Source: Gammaproteobacteria bacterium
GTDB lineage: Bacteria; Pseudomonadota; Gammaproteobacteria; Arenicellales; UBA868
DNA length: 64,000 bases
Direction of reading: 5' to 3'
NCBI GenBank assembly: GCA_022451485.1
Contig: JAKUQS010000007.1
Coordinates: 62,001 to 126,000 of the forward strand
Shown here: positions 39,011 through 48,669 of the stretch, one piece after another
Position numbering within the stretch: position 1 is the first letter of the stretch
Layout: each line of letters opens with the position of its first letter
Translations under genes and position numbers: made by a program
The notes under the pieces: model-generated
Database searches by the model: none
What the model was told of the DNA's origin: nothing
What the model saw: only the letters and a program-made list of their open reading frames with translations

Positions 39011-40426
39011 TTATGACACAGATACCGGGGAAATCGTATCCATGAGCCACCGGGCATGGCCGGCCAACGGCCAATCGCTATGGGCTTGGCCAATTAACTG
39101 AATGCCAGTGGGTAGGCCTCTAATCCCTAGCAACGGTACAGTAATAGCCGGCGCCCCGAGTGCGGAGGTAGCCGCATTAAAAGCAGGGTCTCCGGTCTTG
39201 AACGCGTACCCGGGTTCTCCAGAATCTGCCAGGTGGTCGAGTGGCGGAGCTGGGCCCACACAGGATAGCGTAATCATCGCGTCCGCCAGCGGCGCGAGCG
39301 CGCGCAGGGATTGACGCATTGTCTCTCGTTGTTGCAGGGCGTCACGATAATCCTGCGGCGTGAGTTGCTCTGCCTTTTCAAGCCAGATACACAAATCCTC
39401 GCTGAGCAAACCCGTGTCGCGGTAGCTTCTAAAAGCCCAACGTGATTCGTAACTGCATACGATGCGGCAAAGGATAACGCTGGCTTCGATGGCCCGTTCA
39501 AATCGTTCAATGGCTTTATCGTCGCGCCGCGTGATGAGGGTAACGCCCTGACCGTTTAATTGGTCAAGCACCTGATGGAACGCGGATTGTGTCATCTCGT
39601 CACACCGGGCCCAGCCCTCGGTTTCCAAAACGATGAGGCGACCGGGTTGCTGGGCAGGAGCTAGGTGCGCCGGCCCAAAGAGCCCTGGGTAACCTGGATC
39701 AGCCCCTGCCCGTTGGGCGATCTCGTGTGCAACGGCCCAGAGGTCTTCGAGCGACGCCGCGTGTACACCCAGATGCAACTGACTCAAGCTTAAGCCTTCA
39801 CCGCCGTGCAGTGCCCCCAGGGTAGGCTTGATCGCAAAGTTACCGCAGAAGGCGGCTGGGCGAATAATTGAACCGACCACCTGGTTGCCGAGTGCCGCCG
39901 GGACCATGCCGGCACCGACGGCGGCTGAGGTGCCGCTGGACGAGCCGCCTGGGGTCGCGTTGGGGTCAAAAGGGTTGGTGGTTGGGCCCGGGACAACGAA
40001 AGCAAACTCCGTGGTGACCGTTTTGCCCACGATGGGTGCACCGGCCAGACGGAGTGCATTGACCGATGCCGAATCCATATGAGTCTCGCGGCCTTTGAAG
40101 ATGGGGCTGCCCAATTCTGTTGGCATGTCCCGAGTCTGAAGTACATCCTTAATGCCTATCGGCATTCCGTCAATGGGTGAAAGGGGCTTGCCACTACGAT
40201 AGCGTTTAGTGGATTCCTCTGCTGCCTGGCGGGCGTTATCTTCATTAAGGGTTACCCAGGCCTTAATCGTCGGTTCTCTTTGAGCGATGGTGTCCAGGCA
40301 TCGCTCAAGGTAATCCGTTGGGGTATCCGATCCCTCGAAGAAAGCCTGGCGGTTATCAGAGAACGTCCGCATGCGGTGACGACTGGGGTGATAAGTCGGT
40401 TGATCAGGGTGGGATTGCTTGGACAT
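39011..40426 (-). CDS. Amidase (amidase signature family)
   Basis: The product is 471 residues. The Ser-Ser-Lys triad region is recognisable: Lys in PIGIKDVLQTRD (about residue 90), the Gly/Ser-rich PGGSSSGTSAAVGAGMVP near 165, and the nucleophile Ser in NQVVGSIIRPAAFCGNFAIKPT. It hydrolyses amides to acid and ammonia; the substrate cannot be read from sequence. ATG 40426, with GGAGG 8 bases upstream, is preferred to the ATG at 40441. Its position beside a D-aminoacylase suggests use of amide nitrogen (inference). Confidence 0.88.
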   Translation of the reverse strand: MSKQSHPDQPTYHPSRHRMRTFSDNRQAFFEGSDTPTDYLERCLDTIAQREPTIKAWVTLNEDNARQAAEESTKRYRSGKPLSPIDGMPIGIKDVLQTRDMPTELGSPIFKGRETHMDSASVNALRLAGAPIVGKTVTTEFAFVVPGPTTNPFDPNATPGGSSSGTSAAVGAGMVPAALGNQVVGSIIRPAAFCGNFAIKPTLGALHGGEGLSLSQLHLGVHAASLEDLWAVAHEIAQRAGADPGYPGLFGPAHLAPAQQPGRLIVLETEGWARCDEMTQSAFHQVLDQLNGQGVTLITRRDDKAIERFERAIEASVILCRIVCSYESRWAFRSYRDTGLLSEDLCIWLEKAEQLTPQDYRDALQQRETMRQSLRALAPLADAMITLSCVGPAPPLDHLADSGEPGYAFKTGDPAFNAATSALGAPAITVPLLGIRGLPTGIQLIGQAHSDWPLAGHARWLMDTISPVSVS

Positions 40427-40715
40427 AAATAGGGCCTCCAACCAGGCAGTGTTGACGGATCAACGACTAGGATACCTTAGCCTAACGCACCTGGAACGAT
40501 CTGGGATAAGTTTGCGCGGCGATGTGTGTCTCCATTGAGGTGACTGTGATCAAACAATCAGGGGAAATACCTTATTGAAATCAGGTGTCGATGGGTCAAC
40601 CAGAATCAGCAGACTCGATTATTTTGTCGACCGTGCTTGTTTTGATCCGTGTAAAAGGACGATGAGCCAGGTCGTTGTGATTACTGATCTGCGTGGCCAG
40701 CGTTCTGTCGAGTGG

Positions 40716-43700
40716 TTAAGGGGGAGGTGTCCCGATAACACCGAGGCGGAAAATGTTAAGGCCCCGCTCGTAAATTAGGAGCAGAGCAGGAACCAGCAGC
40801 AATACCAGAAACGTACTGAAGGCGAGACCGAAGGCGATCGATGTGGCCATGGGAATCAGGAACTGTGCTTGTAGCGACGTTTCAAACAACAGCGGAGTCA
40901 GGCCCGCGATGGTGGTGAGCGAGGTAAGGAGAACCGCACGTAGACGCTGACAAGCCGCTTCTATCACTGCAGCATCGGCCGTCATACCGGATTCTCGAAG
41001 TTGTTTATAGAACATAACGAGAATAATCGAATCGTTTATCACAATACCCGCGAGGCCAAAAAAGCCGAACATCGACAGGATCGTCAGATCGATATTCATG
41101 AGTTCGTGTCCCCATAGAGCGCCCACGAGTCCAAACGGGATGATCAGCATGACCAGTAGTGGCCACCCGTAAGACGCAAACACCCACGCGAGGATCAGAT
41201 AAATAAGTACTAAAGCAAGAATCGCCCCCCGTTTCATGTCGGTTAGGGTCTCTTGCTGGTCGGCCTGACGTCCCTCAAAGGAGAATTCGACACCGTATTC
41301 CCGTTCGAGGTCGGGCAAGGCGCTTTGACGCAGGTTGGCGATAATGCGGTTATCGTTGTTGATTGCGGCATCGACATCTGCTGTGACGGTGACGGCAAGC
41401 TTGCCATCTGTATGACGAATCGAGTCGAAACCTCGGCGGGTGGTGAGCGTGACCGCGTTCGTGAGTGGCATGGTTTTGCCGCCGGGAAGAATGATGTCGA
41501 GTTCCTCCAGGCTGGATAGGCGATCACGCCCGGCATCCGGTAGGACGGCCCGGACTTCCAGTTCATCATCGCCATCGGCGAGTACCTGGATCAGATAACC
41601 TTCGAACGCCGCTCGGAGCTGCCGCCCTAGGTTGTCGGCATTCAATCCCAATGCCTCGCCAGTGGGTGTGAGTCGCAGGATGACCTGTTCTCGACCATAA
41701 GGCATGTTGTCTTCTACGCCTGAGACGCCGCTGATTTCACCAAGCACATTCTTGAGATCGACAGCGGCACTCTTAACCGATAAAAGATTTTTTCCGATAA
41801 TGCGAACGTCAATGTCACGTCCGGGTGGACCGCCGGCGCGCTCATTAATCGATAGGTTTTCAAGCCCAGGTAATACGGGAATGCGCGATCGCCACGCATT
41901 GATAAATTCGCGGTTGCGAACGTCTCGCTGATCAGGTTCTAAAAGCTCTACCAGCACGGAGCCTACGTAATCGCTTTTTCGCCGCTCAAAGTCGCCGCTT
42001 TCGGCCATGCCATGGCGCACGACGGCCGTTACGAGGAGGCCACCACCAAACTGTTCGTTCGTGTCCCACAACGCTTGCTCCATCTCCGCCAGGAAATTTC
42101 GCACGTCTTTTTTTGGAGTGCCGGAGACGAAGTCGGCGTTGGCGTAAAGAATGGTGGTTTCAGCGGTTGGGAAAAAATTAAAAGCAACCCGGCCGCTTAC
42201 TACCCAGCCTACAGTAATTATCATAATAGAGAAAGCAGCGGCCAACGTGGTCCAGCGGAACCGAACCGCTGCAGTCACGAGCGGTCGAAAAATGCGTTCG
42301 CGGAACCGATTGAACTGCGCATCCAGCGTTTTTCTAATACCGCGTGGTTGGTAAGTCTTCATTCTGGTGAAGGCTCCCCTGAGGTGGCCGGGCAGAACCA
42401 GAAAGGATTCGACCAGCGAAGCCAGAATGACGCAGATCACCACAACCGGGATTACGCGCAGGATAATGCCGATGATGCCCCCGATTAGGAGCAAGGGCAT
42501 GAAGGCAGCGATGGTTGTTAACGAAGACGATACGACGGGCGCCAGCATTCGCCGGGCGCCTTTCTCGACCGCATCGAGCGGCTGCGCTCCATTTTCAAAA
42601 TGAGTCACCGCGTCTTCACCAACGACGATGGCGTCATCTACGATGATGCCGAGGGTCATGATCAGCCCGAATAGGCTGATCATGTTGATTGACCCCCCGT
42701 AGAGGTAAAGAATACCCAGCGCAGCGAGCAAGGAAGTGGGAATGCCAATAGTGACCCATCTGGCTGCAGGCGCATTTAGGAATAAGAACAGAATAATGAT
42801 CACCAGTATCAGTCCGGTGGTGCCGTTCTTTAGCAGCAAGTTGATTCGGTCTTGTATGTATTCCCAGCGTTCATCGTAAAGATAAAGCCCGACGCCAGGG
42901 GGTAGCTGGGGACGGGTTTCGATTACCCAGTTTTCGAGAATGTCAGCTGCTTCGAGACTGTCTGCTTCCTTAGAGCGAGAGAGCCTGAGTTCGACCGCAG
43001 GCTGGCCTCGATAGGTCACATCAATTTCGCTGTCTTTGGGGCGCCGGGTTATCGTCGCGATGTCACCCAGTGTTAACAGGCGGCCGTCATCTGTGGCAAT
43101 GATGGGCAGTGTTTCGAAGCCAAGTTCGCCGCGGCGTTGGTCGTTAAACCGGAGTTGTCGGGCGGCTTCGTCTCGTCCCACCACGCCGACGGGGATGTCT
43201 CGCGAAGCGGCGCTGATGCGTTGGCCGATTTGATCCAGAGACAGACCCAGCTCACGGAGCGTAGCGGCGGGGACCTGTATGGCGATTTCTTCTTTTGGCA
43301 GGCCGTAGATACGAATATTTGAGATACCCCGATTAATCAACTCGCGTTCAAAACGGTGCACCAGCGTTCGAAGACCCTGGGGATCATCGGGCCCGGTCAC
43401 GAGCACACTGGCAACCGCCTCGTAGTTGATAATGCGACTGACCTTCGGGCGCTCGGCGGTACTGGGCAGATTGCGCACGAGAGCGACGCTCTCTTTTACC
43501 TCGTCGACAGCAAGGCCCATATCGGTGCCTTCTTCGAATTCAAGAGTAATGACAGCTCGCCCGTCGACCGACTTTGACAATATTTCTTTAACACGGTTGA
43601 CGTTGCGAAGTTCCTGTTCCAATGGAACCGCAATCAGTGTTTCGATGTCTTCGGCGCTGGCACCACTCCACGGTACGGTAACCGAGACGAAATCGATATC

Positions 43701-43835
43701 GAAATTGGGAAAGAACTGGGTGTTGAGCTTGGACAATGCCCATACGCCGGAGACCAGCATGATGGTCATGAGAAGGTTGGCAGCCACTGGGTGGTTGGCC
43801 AGGGTGGTCAGGAGGCCCCGCTTCACAGTGATCAC
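40716..43835 (-). CDS. RND-family efflux permease (AcrB/MdtB-like)
   Basis: The product is 1039 residues with the full RND layout: TM1 near residues 15-32, a large periplasmic loop, TM2-6 (330-540), a second periplasmic loop and TM8-12. TM4 holds the proton-relay pair in GLIMTLGIIVDDAIVVGEDAV. The N-terminus opens LANHPVAANLLMTIMLVSG. It exchanges protons for export of drugs or other molecules through a tripartite pump. It overlaps neither neighbour and starts directly after the adaptor gene. No outer-membrane channel lies beside it; the LysM-TolC at 6.5-8.0 kb is one possible partner. Confidence 0.93.
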   Translation of the reverse strand: MITVKRGLLTTLANHPVAANLLMTIMLVSGVWALSKLNTQFFPNFDIDFVSVTVPWSGASAEDIETLIAVPLEQELRNVNRVKEILSKSVDGRAVITLEFEEGTDMGLAVDEVKESVALVRNLPSTAERPKVSRIINYEAVASVLVTGPDDPQGLRTLVHRFERELINRGISNIRIYGLPKEEIAIQVPAATLRELGLSLDQIGQRISAASRDIPVGVVGRDEAARQLRFNDQRRGELGFETLPIIATDDGRLLTLGDIATITRRPKDSEIDVTYRGQPAVELRLSRSKEADSLEAADILENWVIETRPQLPPGVGLYLYDERWEYIQDRINLLLKNGTTGLILVIIILFLFLNAPAARWVTIGIPTSLLAALGILYLYGGSINMISLFGLIMTLGIIVDDAIVVGEDAVTHFENGAQPLDAVEKGARRMLAPVVSSSLTTIAAFMPLLLIGGIIGIILRVIPVVVICVILASLVESFLVLPGHLRGAFTRMKTYQPRGIRKTLDAQFNRFRERIFRPLVTAAVRFRWTTLAAAFSIMIITVGWVVSGRVAFNFFPTAETTILYANADFVSGTPKKDVRNFLAEMEQALWDTNEQFGGGLLVTAVVRHGMAESGDFERRKSDYVGSVLVELLEPDQRDVRNREFINAWRSRIPVLPGLENLSINERAGGPPGRDIDVRIIGKNLLSVKSAAVDLKNVLGEISGVSGVEDNMPYGREQVILRLTPTGEALGLNADNLGRQLRAAFEGYLIQVLADGDDELEVRAVLPDAGRDRLSSLEELDIILPGGKTMPLTNAVTLTTRRGFDSIRHTDGKLAVTVTADVDAAINNDNRIIANLRQSALPDLEREYGVEFSFEGRQADQQETLTDMKRGAILALVLIYLILAWVFASYGWPLLVMLIIPFGLVGALWGHELMNIDLTILSMFGFFGLAGIVINDSIILVMFYKQLRESGMTADAAVIEAACQRLRAVLLTSLTTIAGLTPLLFETSLQAQFLIPMATSIAFGLAFSTFLVLLLVPALLLIYERGLNIFRLGVIGTPPP

Positions 43836-45083
43836 TTAATTATCGGTGGGTGCGGAGGCCACCTTAAGGCCGTCGACGGCGCCGGGTAGTTGGTGGCTTA
43901 ACACCGCATCACCATCTTTAATAGCATCGCCCGTCACAAGGACCCAACTCCCCTGCTCGCCGTTGTCGTACTCACCGACGCGTTGAACGGCCACGTGATC
44001 AAGACGGTTGTTGATCACCCGGTAAACCGTGTTGGCACCATAGATGGCGGTGGCCGGTAACGGGATGACCTGGGCTTTGGCGGGGAGCTCGATGGTTAGT
44101 GCAATCGTGCGTCCAAGTTCTACCGATATGGCATGGTCTCGAAAACTGAAAAACGCATCGACCCCTCCTTGCCCGGGTTCAATTTTGCCGGCCAGTCGAT
44201 CGAGTCTGAGGGATCGTACCCGCTCTTCAATGTCGGCTGTGGCGGTGATGGCAGCACCTGTGCTGAGGCCGTGCCGGAGAGTTGGCAGGTGACGGTTGGG
44301 GATCTGCGCGCGGACTTCGATCAGGCGGGTATCGAACACATCGACTAGTTGATCGCCTGCGCGGACTCGATCGCCGGGAGAGACATGGACCGCAGTGACT
44401 TTTCCCGGCGCCAACGCCCTCACGGCGGTTCGCTCTAGGTCGTTGCGTACTTGGTCGTGGAGCGCCTTGGCACGTTGCTGTCGGGCACGCAATTGCGCCA
44501 GCCTGGGGTTGTGGTCGTTAATGGCTCGTCGACGGTTAGCAATCGCCAGGGTTTGGGCCTGCTGTGCATGTTGTGCTTCATCGACGCGAGCCGCCGACCC
44601 CGCCTGTGTTCGCGCAAGTTGTTCGGCGCGGTCCAGCGCTTTCTCGCCCAATTGCAGTAACGTCCTCTCGATTTGCAGTGCTTCGAGATCGGCCGCGTAA
44701 CGGCGTTTCTCGCTATCGATTTGCGCCTTGATTTCCAGCAGGTCACCTTCGCGTTGTCGTAGCAAGAGTTGGAGCGAGCGGTCATCCAGCTGGACCAGAA
44801 GATCGCCAGGGACAACGGTAGTTCCCGCGAGTACGGGTACTTGTTGCACATCAGCTGAAATGGCGGCGCGGCGGCGAGATTCATGTGGCGACTCGATTCG
44901 TCCGTAAAGGCGTACCGTTGGAGAAAGGGATTGACGCTGTGCAGTAACCGTGGTGACGGTCCAGGTCTTTTCAATAGCTTCGATCGGTTGGTCCGGCACT
45001 TGGCTCGCTTCAAGCCATAAAAACACAACAAGACTTCCCCCCAGTAACAGAACAGGCAAAGAGAATTTTAAAAGGCGCCGCAT
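43836..45083 (-). CDS. RND pump periplasmic adaptor (membrane fusion protein)
   Basis: The product is 415 residues. The order is an N-terminal membrane anchor (LLKFSLPVLLLGGSLVVFLWL), a split lipoyl domain (VQQVPVLAGTTVVPGDLLVQLDDRS and LAPGKVTAVHVSPGDRVRAGDQLV), between them a long alpha-helical hairpin (about 120-210), then beta-barrel and membrane-proximal domains. It links the inner-membrane permease to an outer-membrane channel. ATG 45083 is chosen because the signal-anchor begins there; a longer frame starts at 45164. It ends immediately before the permease start, so the two are an operon. Confidence 0.9.
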   Translation of the reverse strand: MRRLLKFSLPVLLLGGSLVVFLWLEASQVPDQPIEAIEKTWTVTTVTAQRQSLSPTVRLYGRIESPHESRRRAAISADVQQVPVLAGTTVVPGDLLVQLDDRSLQLLLRQREGDLLEIKAQIDSEKRRYAADLEALQIERTLLQLGEKALDRAEQLARTQAGSAARVDEAQHAQQAQTLAIANRRRAINDHNPRLAQLRARQQRAKALHDQVRNDLERTAVRALAPGKVTAVHVSPGDRVRAGDQLVDVFDTRLIEVRAQIPNRHLPTLRHGLSTGAAITATADIEERVRSLRLDRLAGKIEPGQGGVDAFFSFRDHAISVELGRTIALTIELPAKAQVIPLPATAIYGANTVYRVINNRLDHVAVQRVGEYDNGEQGSWVLVTGDAIKDGDAVLSHQLPGAVDGLKVASAPTDN

Positions 45084-45495
45084 GATGGAAGTGGAATTAG
45101 TTAATTTGGTATAACCTTGGGAAGGAGAGGATTTTACACTTCGATCGCAGTCATTGTGTGCCAAGGAAAATGCTGCAGTCCATAATGCTTGGCTAACTGC
45201 ACGATCAAGTGATTACGGGCCTTCAATCAAATTCTGAGAGCTAGGCTGGTACTAGTGGAGTTCCTGACCCTCCTCATCTTAACTATCCCAACAGCGTAGT
45301 GGTGTTGATGTGAACACGCCTATGCATCGCGTTTAAAGTTGCTTGACCAAAAGCAAAGATAATTCGTGTATGGTTGTAACCCGGGCTGCTTCGCGTAGCA
45401 GTTTGGGGAGTGAGTGATTAAAATTGCGCGCAACCTGCCTATCCATTGAAGCACGATGAAGGCCAATCCTTATAGGATCTCGGGAAACGTACACC
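45084..45495. other. Gap of 412 bp between divergent genes
   Basis: No supported gene is seen between the adaptor (minus) and the SRAP gene (plus). A minus-strand frame of moderate length crosses part of it and the SRAP start, but it has no binding site or recognisable motif. Promoters for both sides must lie here; I could not define them. Confidence 0.4.
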
Positions 45496-46185
45496 ATGTG
45501 TGGACGCTTTGATCGCCACCGCGAATTAGCCCATTTCAATACCGCAATGGGTGGGGTTGACTGCTCTGGTGGTGCCGAGTTGCCAGCCAATTACAACGTT
45601 GCTCCATCGCAATCAGCCTGGGTCGTTCATGGGTCAAATGGAAACGCAGCGGTGTCAGCGATGTCATGGGGATTTGTCCCTGAGTGGGTAAGTGAAACCA
45701 GATTTACGCGTCCGATCAATGCCCGATCCGAAACGGCTCACGAGAAGCCGATGTTTCGTGCGGCGTTTTCGAAGCAACGTTGTTTGGTCCTGTGTGATGG
45801 TTATTACGAATGGCAACGTTTGTCTAAAGGCCGTAAGCAGCCGCATTATTTTTCCCTGCCGCTGGACGCGCCGATGATTTTGGCGGGGCTTTATTCAAGT
45901 AACGAAAGCTTGACGGGTAATGTGTTAGACACGTTCTGTGTGTTGACGGTAGCCGCAAGCTCGGCAGTGAAGAGTGTTCATCATCGGATGCCGGTCATTT
46001 TGGACCAAGAGGGTCAATCAGCGTGGCTTGACCCAGAGCGACGAGAGGAAGTGGCATTACGCCCCTGGTTGCGTCCGTGGGCAGGGGAGATCGAGGTTTC
46101 CCCTGTGAGCACGTTTGTTAACAGTCCGGCCAACAACTCTGCGCAATGTATCCAACCGTTGCAGGCAGATAGTGCCCCCGTATGA
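45496..46185 (+). CDS. SRAP-domain abasic-site crosslinking protein (YedK/HMCES family)
   Basis: The product is 229 residues. Cys2 becomes N-terminal after Met removal (MCGRFDRH), as needed to form the thiazolidine crosslink with abasic sites in single-stranded DNA. The other active-site residues are present: Asn in NYNVAPSQ, Glu in CDGYYEWQR and His in VHHRMPVIL. It shields abasic sites during replication. ATG 45496 is fixed by the Cys2 requirement. The stop overlaps the next gene in ATGA. Confidence 0.95.
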   Translation: MCGRFDRHRELAHFNTAMGGVDCSGGAELPANYNVAPSQSAWVVHGSNGNAAVSAMSWGFVPEWVSETRFTRPINARSETAHEKPMFRAAFSKQRCLVLCDGYYEWQRLSKGRKQPHYFSLPLDAPMILAGLYSSNESLTGNVLDTFCVLTVAASSAVKSVHHRMPVILDQEGQSAWLDPERREEVALRPWLRPWAGEIEVSPVSTFVNSPANNSAQCIQPLQADSAPV

Positions 46186-47096
46186 CAGCGCAACAAACAG
46201 TCGCGGTTATCGGTGGTAGCGGTTTCGTTGGGCGCCACCTGCTGGTGCGATTGGTTAATGCTGGGCTCCAAGTCACTGCATTGGCCAGAAGTTCGGCCGC
46301 TGAATCCGGGCTGAGAAAACTCGCGGGTGTGCGAGTGGTTAGGGTCAAACTTGAGAGCGATGAAGCCTTATCCGCGTGTCTTGCAGGGCAGGCGGTTGTA
46401 ATCAACCTGGTTGGCATATTGCACGAGAGCCGAGAGATTGATTTTGACGCGGTTCATGTTGCATTCCCTCGCCGTTTGGCGCATTTGTGTCAAGCAGCCG
46501 GCGTCACGCAATATCTGCACATGAGTGCATTAAATGCCGATGCTGCCAAAGGGTCTAGTCGTTACCTTAAGAGCCGCGGTGAAGGTGAGGACGCGGTTCA
46601 CCACGCCTGTGGTGGAGTCACGGTAACGAGTTTTCGGCCGTCCATTATTTTTGGACCAGGGGATAATTTTTTCGGTGTTTTTGATCGGTTACTCGACTGG
46701 ATGCCGGTGTTTCCTGTGGTGTGTCCGCAAACGCGATTTGCACCGGTCTTTGTTGATGATGTGGTCGAAGCGTTTTATCAAGTACTCGAAAGGGGTGCGG
46801 ATTTTAATGGCCAGCGATTGAACCTTTGTGGCCCGCAAATCTATACGTTTAAAGAGCTGGTCCAGTTTGTTGCGCGCGTCACTGGTCGCCGGCGCCTGGT
46901 GTTGGGAATGCCCGATTCGTTATCAAGATTGCAGGCGTTGGTGATGGAACGTCTCCCTGGAAAATTATTTACTCGGGATAATTATCGCTCCATGCAGATG
47001 GACAGTGTGTGTGGCGGGGATGATTTTGCCGCCCTTGGCATTACTCCAAAGGCGCTTGAAGACGTGATGACGCCGCTATTGGCCCGCCCACGTTGA
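46182..47096 (+). CDS. NDUFA9-like NAD(P)-binding epimerase/reductase family protein
   Basis: The product is 304 residues. It is an atypical SDR with the Rossmann motif VIGGSGFVGRHLLVRLV near residue 8, FRPSIIFGPGDNFF in the middle, and a later LNLCGPQIYTFKELVQF. It is related to the complex I accessory subunit NDUFA9, but bacterial members are not proven complex I parts. The gene is coupled to the SRAP gene by a 4-bp overlap and is convergent with gpsA. Confidence 0.88.
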   Translation: MTAQQTVAVIGGSGFVGRHLLVRLVNAGLQVTALARSSAAESGLRKLAGVRVVRVKLESDEALSACLAGQAVVINLVGILHESREIDFDAVHVAFPRRLAHLCQAAGVTQYLHMSALNADAAKGSSRYLKSRGEGEDAVHHACGGVTVTSFRPSIIFGPGDNFFGVFDRLLDWMPVFPVVCPQTRFAPVFVDDVVEAFYQVLERGADFNGQRLNLCGPQIYTFKELVQFVARVTGRRRLVLGMPDSLSRLQALVMERLPGKLFTRDNYRSMQMDSVCGGDDFAALGITPKALEDVMTPLLARPR

Positions 47097-47099
47097 TCC

Positions 47100-48110
47100 T
47101 TAATCTGTTTCTTCGCGCGGGGCCCTGCCAAGAAGGGTCGTGACAGCGGATGCCGGGTCAAGATCATCGAAAATGACACGGTATACCTGTTCGCTGATAG
47201 GCATCTGGATGCCAAGTTCCCGGCTTTTTTCATATAGCACGCGGGCAGTATTAATGCCTTCTATTTCCTGACCGATCTCTTTAATGAGTTTGTTGATGGA
47301 ACTGCCGCCGCCGAGCCCTATGCCCAGGCGTCTATTCCGCGATTGATCATCTGTTGCTGTGAGTAGCAGATCGCCCACACCGGTTAATCCGCTGAAGGTT
47401 TTGGCTTGGCCGCCAAGTGCGATACCAAACCGCGTCATTTCAGCCAATGCGCGTGTGATCAGTGCTGCGCGCGCATTGGCACCTAAACTCAATCCATCGC
47501 AAATTCCGGTAGCAATGGCCATCACGTTCTTGATGGCGCCGCCCAGTTGAATGCCAACGAGGTCGGTGCTGGTGTAAACCCGTACGCGTTCATTTCTAAA
47601 CCAGTCGGTAAATTGTTGAGTCGCCGCATCATCCTCGCAGCCTACTGTCAGTGCAGTGGGAAATCCCAGAGCGACTTCATTCGCGAAACTGGGTCCAGAA
47701 ATAACGGCGGGCACGGTGTCGTGGGTGTTCAGCACTTCATGGAACACCGCACTGGGAAGACGACCGCTGTTGGGTTCAAAGCCCTTTGTTCCCCAGCACA
47801 CGCGCAAAGGCCCTTCCGCATGCTGTCGTAAAGACACCAGTGTGTTGTGAAACGCGTGGCTAGGAACGGCGATGACCAGGCCAAAAGTGTTGCGCACCAA
47901 TGACGCTAGATCTGCTGTGACGTCGATGGTGTCGGGGAGGGTAATGCCGGGCAGATAGCGCGAGTTCTCTCGTTGTTGAGCAATCTCCGAAGCCTGTTGG
48001 GCGCTGTGACTCCATAGCCAAACCCGATGGCCGTTGCGTGCGATAAGAATAGCGAGCGCTGTTCCCCAGGAGCCAGCGCCCAGAACGCCAACGGGTTGCT
48101 GCGAAGCCAT
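47100..48110 (-). CDS. gpsA: Glycerol-3-phosphate dehydrogenase [NAD(P)+]
   Basis: The product is 336 residues (E. coli 339). It makes sn-glycerol-3-phosphate for phospholipid synthesis. The coenzyme motif GVLGAGSWGTALAI lies at residue 8, GTKGFEPNSGRLPS and ISGPSFANEVALGFPTA follow, the catalytic Lys is in GGAIKNVMAIATG, and GLTGVGDLLLTATD is intact. It follows secB, as in E. coli. Confidence 0.97.
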   Translation of the reverse strand: MASQQPVGVLGAGSWGTALAILIARNGHRVWLWSHSAQQASEIAQQRENSRYLPGITLPDTIDVTADLASLVRNTFGLVIAVPSHAFHNTLVSLRQHAEGPLRVCWGTKGFEPNSGRLPSAVFHEVLNTHDTVPAVISGPSFANEVALGFPTALTVGCEDDAATQQFTDWFRNERVRVYTSTDLVGIQLGGAIKNVMAIATGICDGLSLGANARAALITRALAEMTRFGIALGGQAKTFSGLTGVGDLLLTATDDQSRNRRLGIGLGGGSSINKLIKEIGQEIEGINTARVLYEKSRELGIQMPISEQVYRVIFDDLDPASAVTTLLGRAPREETD

Positions 48111-48159
48111 CGTTGTTATAGGGGCCTAGACGATTGCTGACCAGCGGCGCAGCAAATGC

Positions 48160-48645
48160 TCAGGCGCTGTTCGGCGCACCTTCTGCGTCCGGCTGGGGCG
48201 AAGACTTTTTTTGTTCATACATCATTTCAAAATTCACAGGGGCTAACAGTAACTGGGGGAACCCCCCCTTGGCGACCAACTGGGAAATCGCTTCGCGCGC
48301 AAAAGGAAACAATACGTTCGGGCAAGCGGCTTCCAGAATTTTTTCCAGTGGCGCGGCCTCGTAACCGGCTAATGTAAAAATGCCAGCCTGCTGGACTTCT
48401 GCAATGAACAGCGTGTCTTCATCCGATTTGGCCGTGCAGGTAATTGCGAGAACAACCTCGTATATGTCATCGGTATCGGCGACACGCTGATGCTGAATTT
48501 TCAACTGTACGTCAATAGCAGGATTGCGATTGGGGTTTTTCGGACCAAACACCTCGGGACTGCATGGTGATTCGAAAGAGGCGTCTTTTAGGTAAACCTG
48601 ATTGAACTGGAAAGTGGGTGCAGTTGGCGTGTTGTTTTCGGCCAT
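48160..48645 (-). CDS. secB: Protein-export chaperone SecB
   Basis: The product is 161 residues (E. coli 155). It holds precursor proteins unfolded and delivers them to SecA. It has FQFNQVYLKDASFESPCSPEVF, the acidic LEVVLAITCTAK-like strand, and LFPFAREAISQLVAKGGFPQLLLAPVNFEMMY. The gene pair with gpsA is conserved in gammaproteobacteria. Confidence 0.97.
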   Translation of the reverse strand: MAENNTPTAPTFQFNQVYLKDASFESPCSPEVFGPKNPNRNPAIDVQLKIQHQRVADTDDIYEVVLAITCTAKSDEDTLFIAEVQQAGIFTLAGYEAAPLEKILEAACPNVLFPFAREAISQLVAKGGFPQLLLAPVNFEMMYEQKKSSPQPDAEGAPNSA

Positions 48646-48669
48646 TGGATAAGATCCTTCGTATAGCGG

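Noticed and set aside
40575-40778. A 67-residue plus-strand frame upstream of and overlapping the RND gene end.
   Set aside because: No motif or credible ribosome binding site is present, and its 3' end is antisense to the permease gene.
45333-45590. An 85-residue minus-strand frame crossing the SRAP start.
   Set aside because: It overlaps the well-supported N-terminus of the SRAP gene and lacks a start signal.
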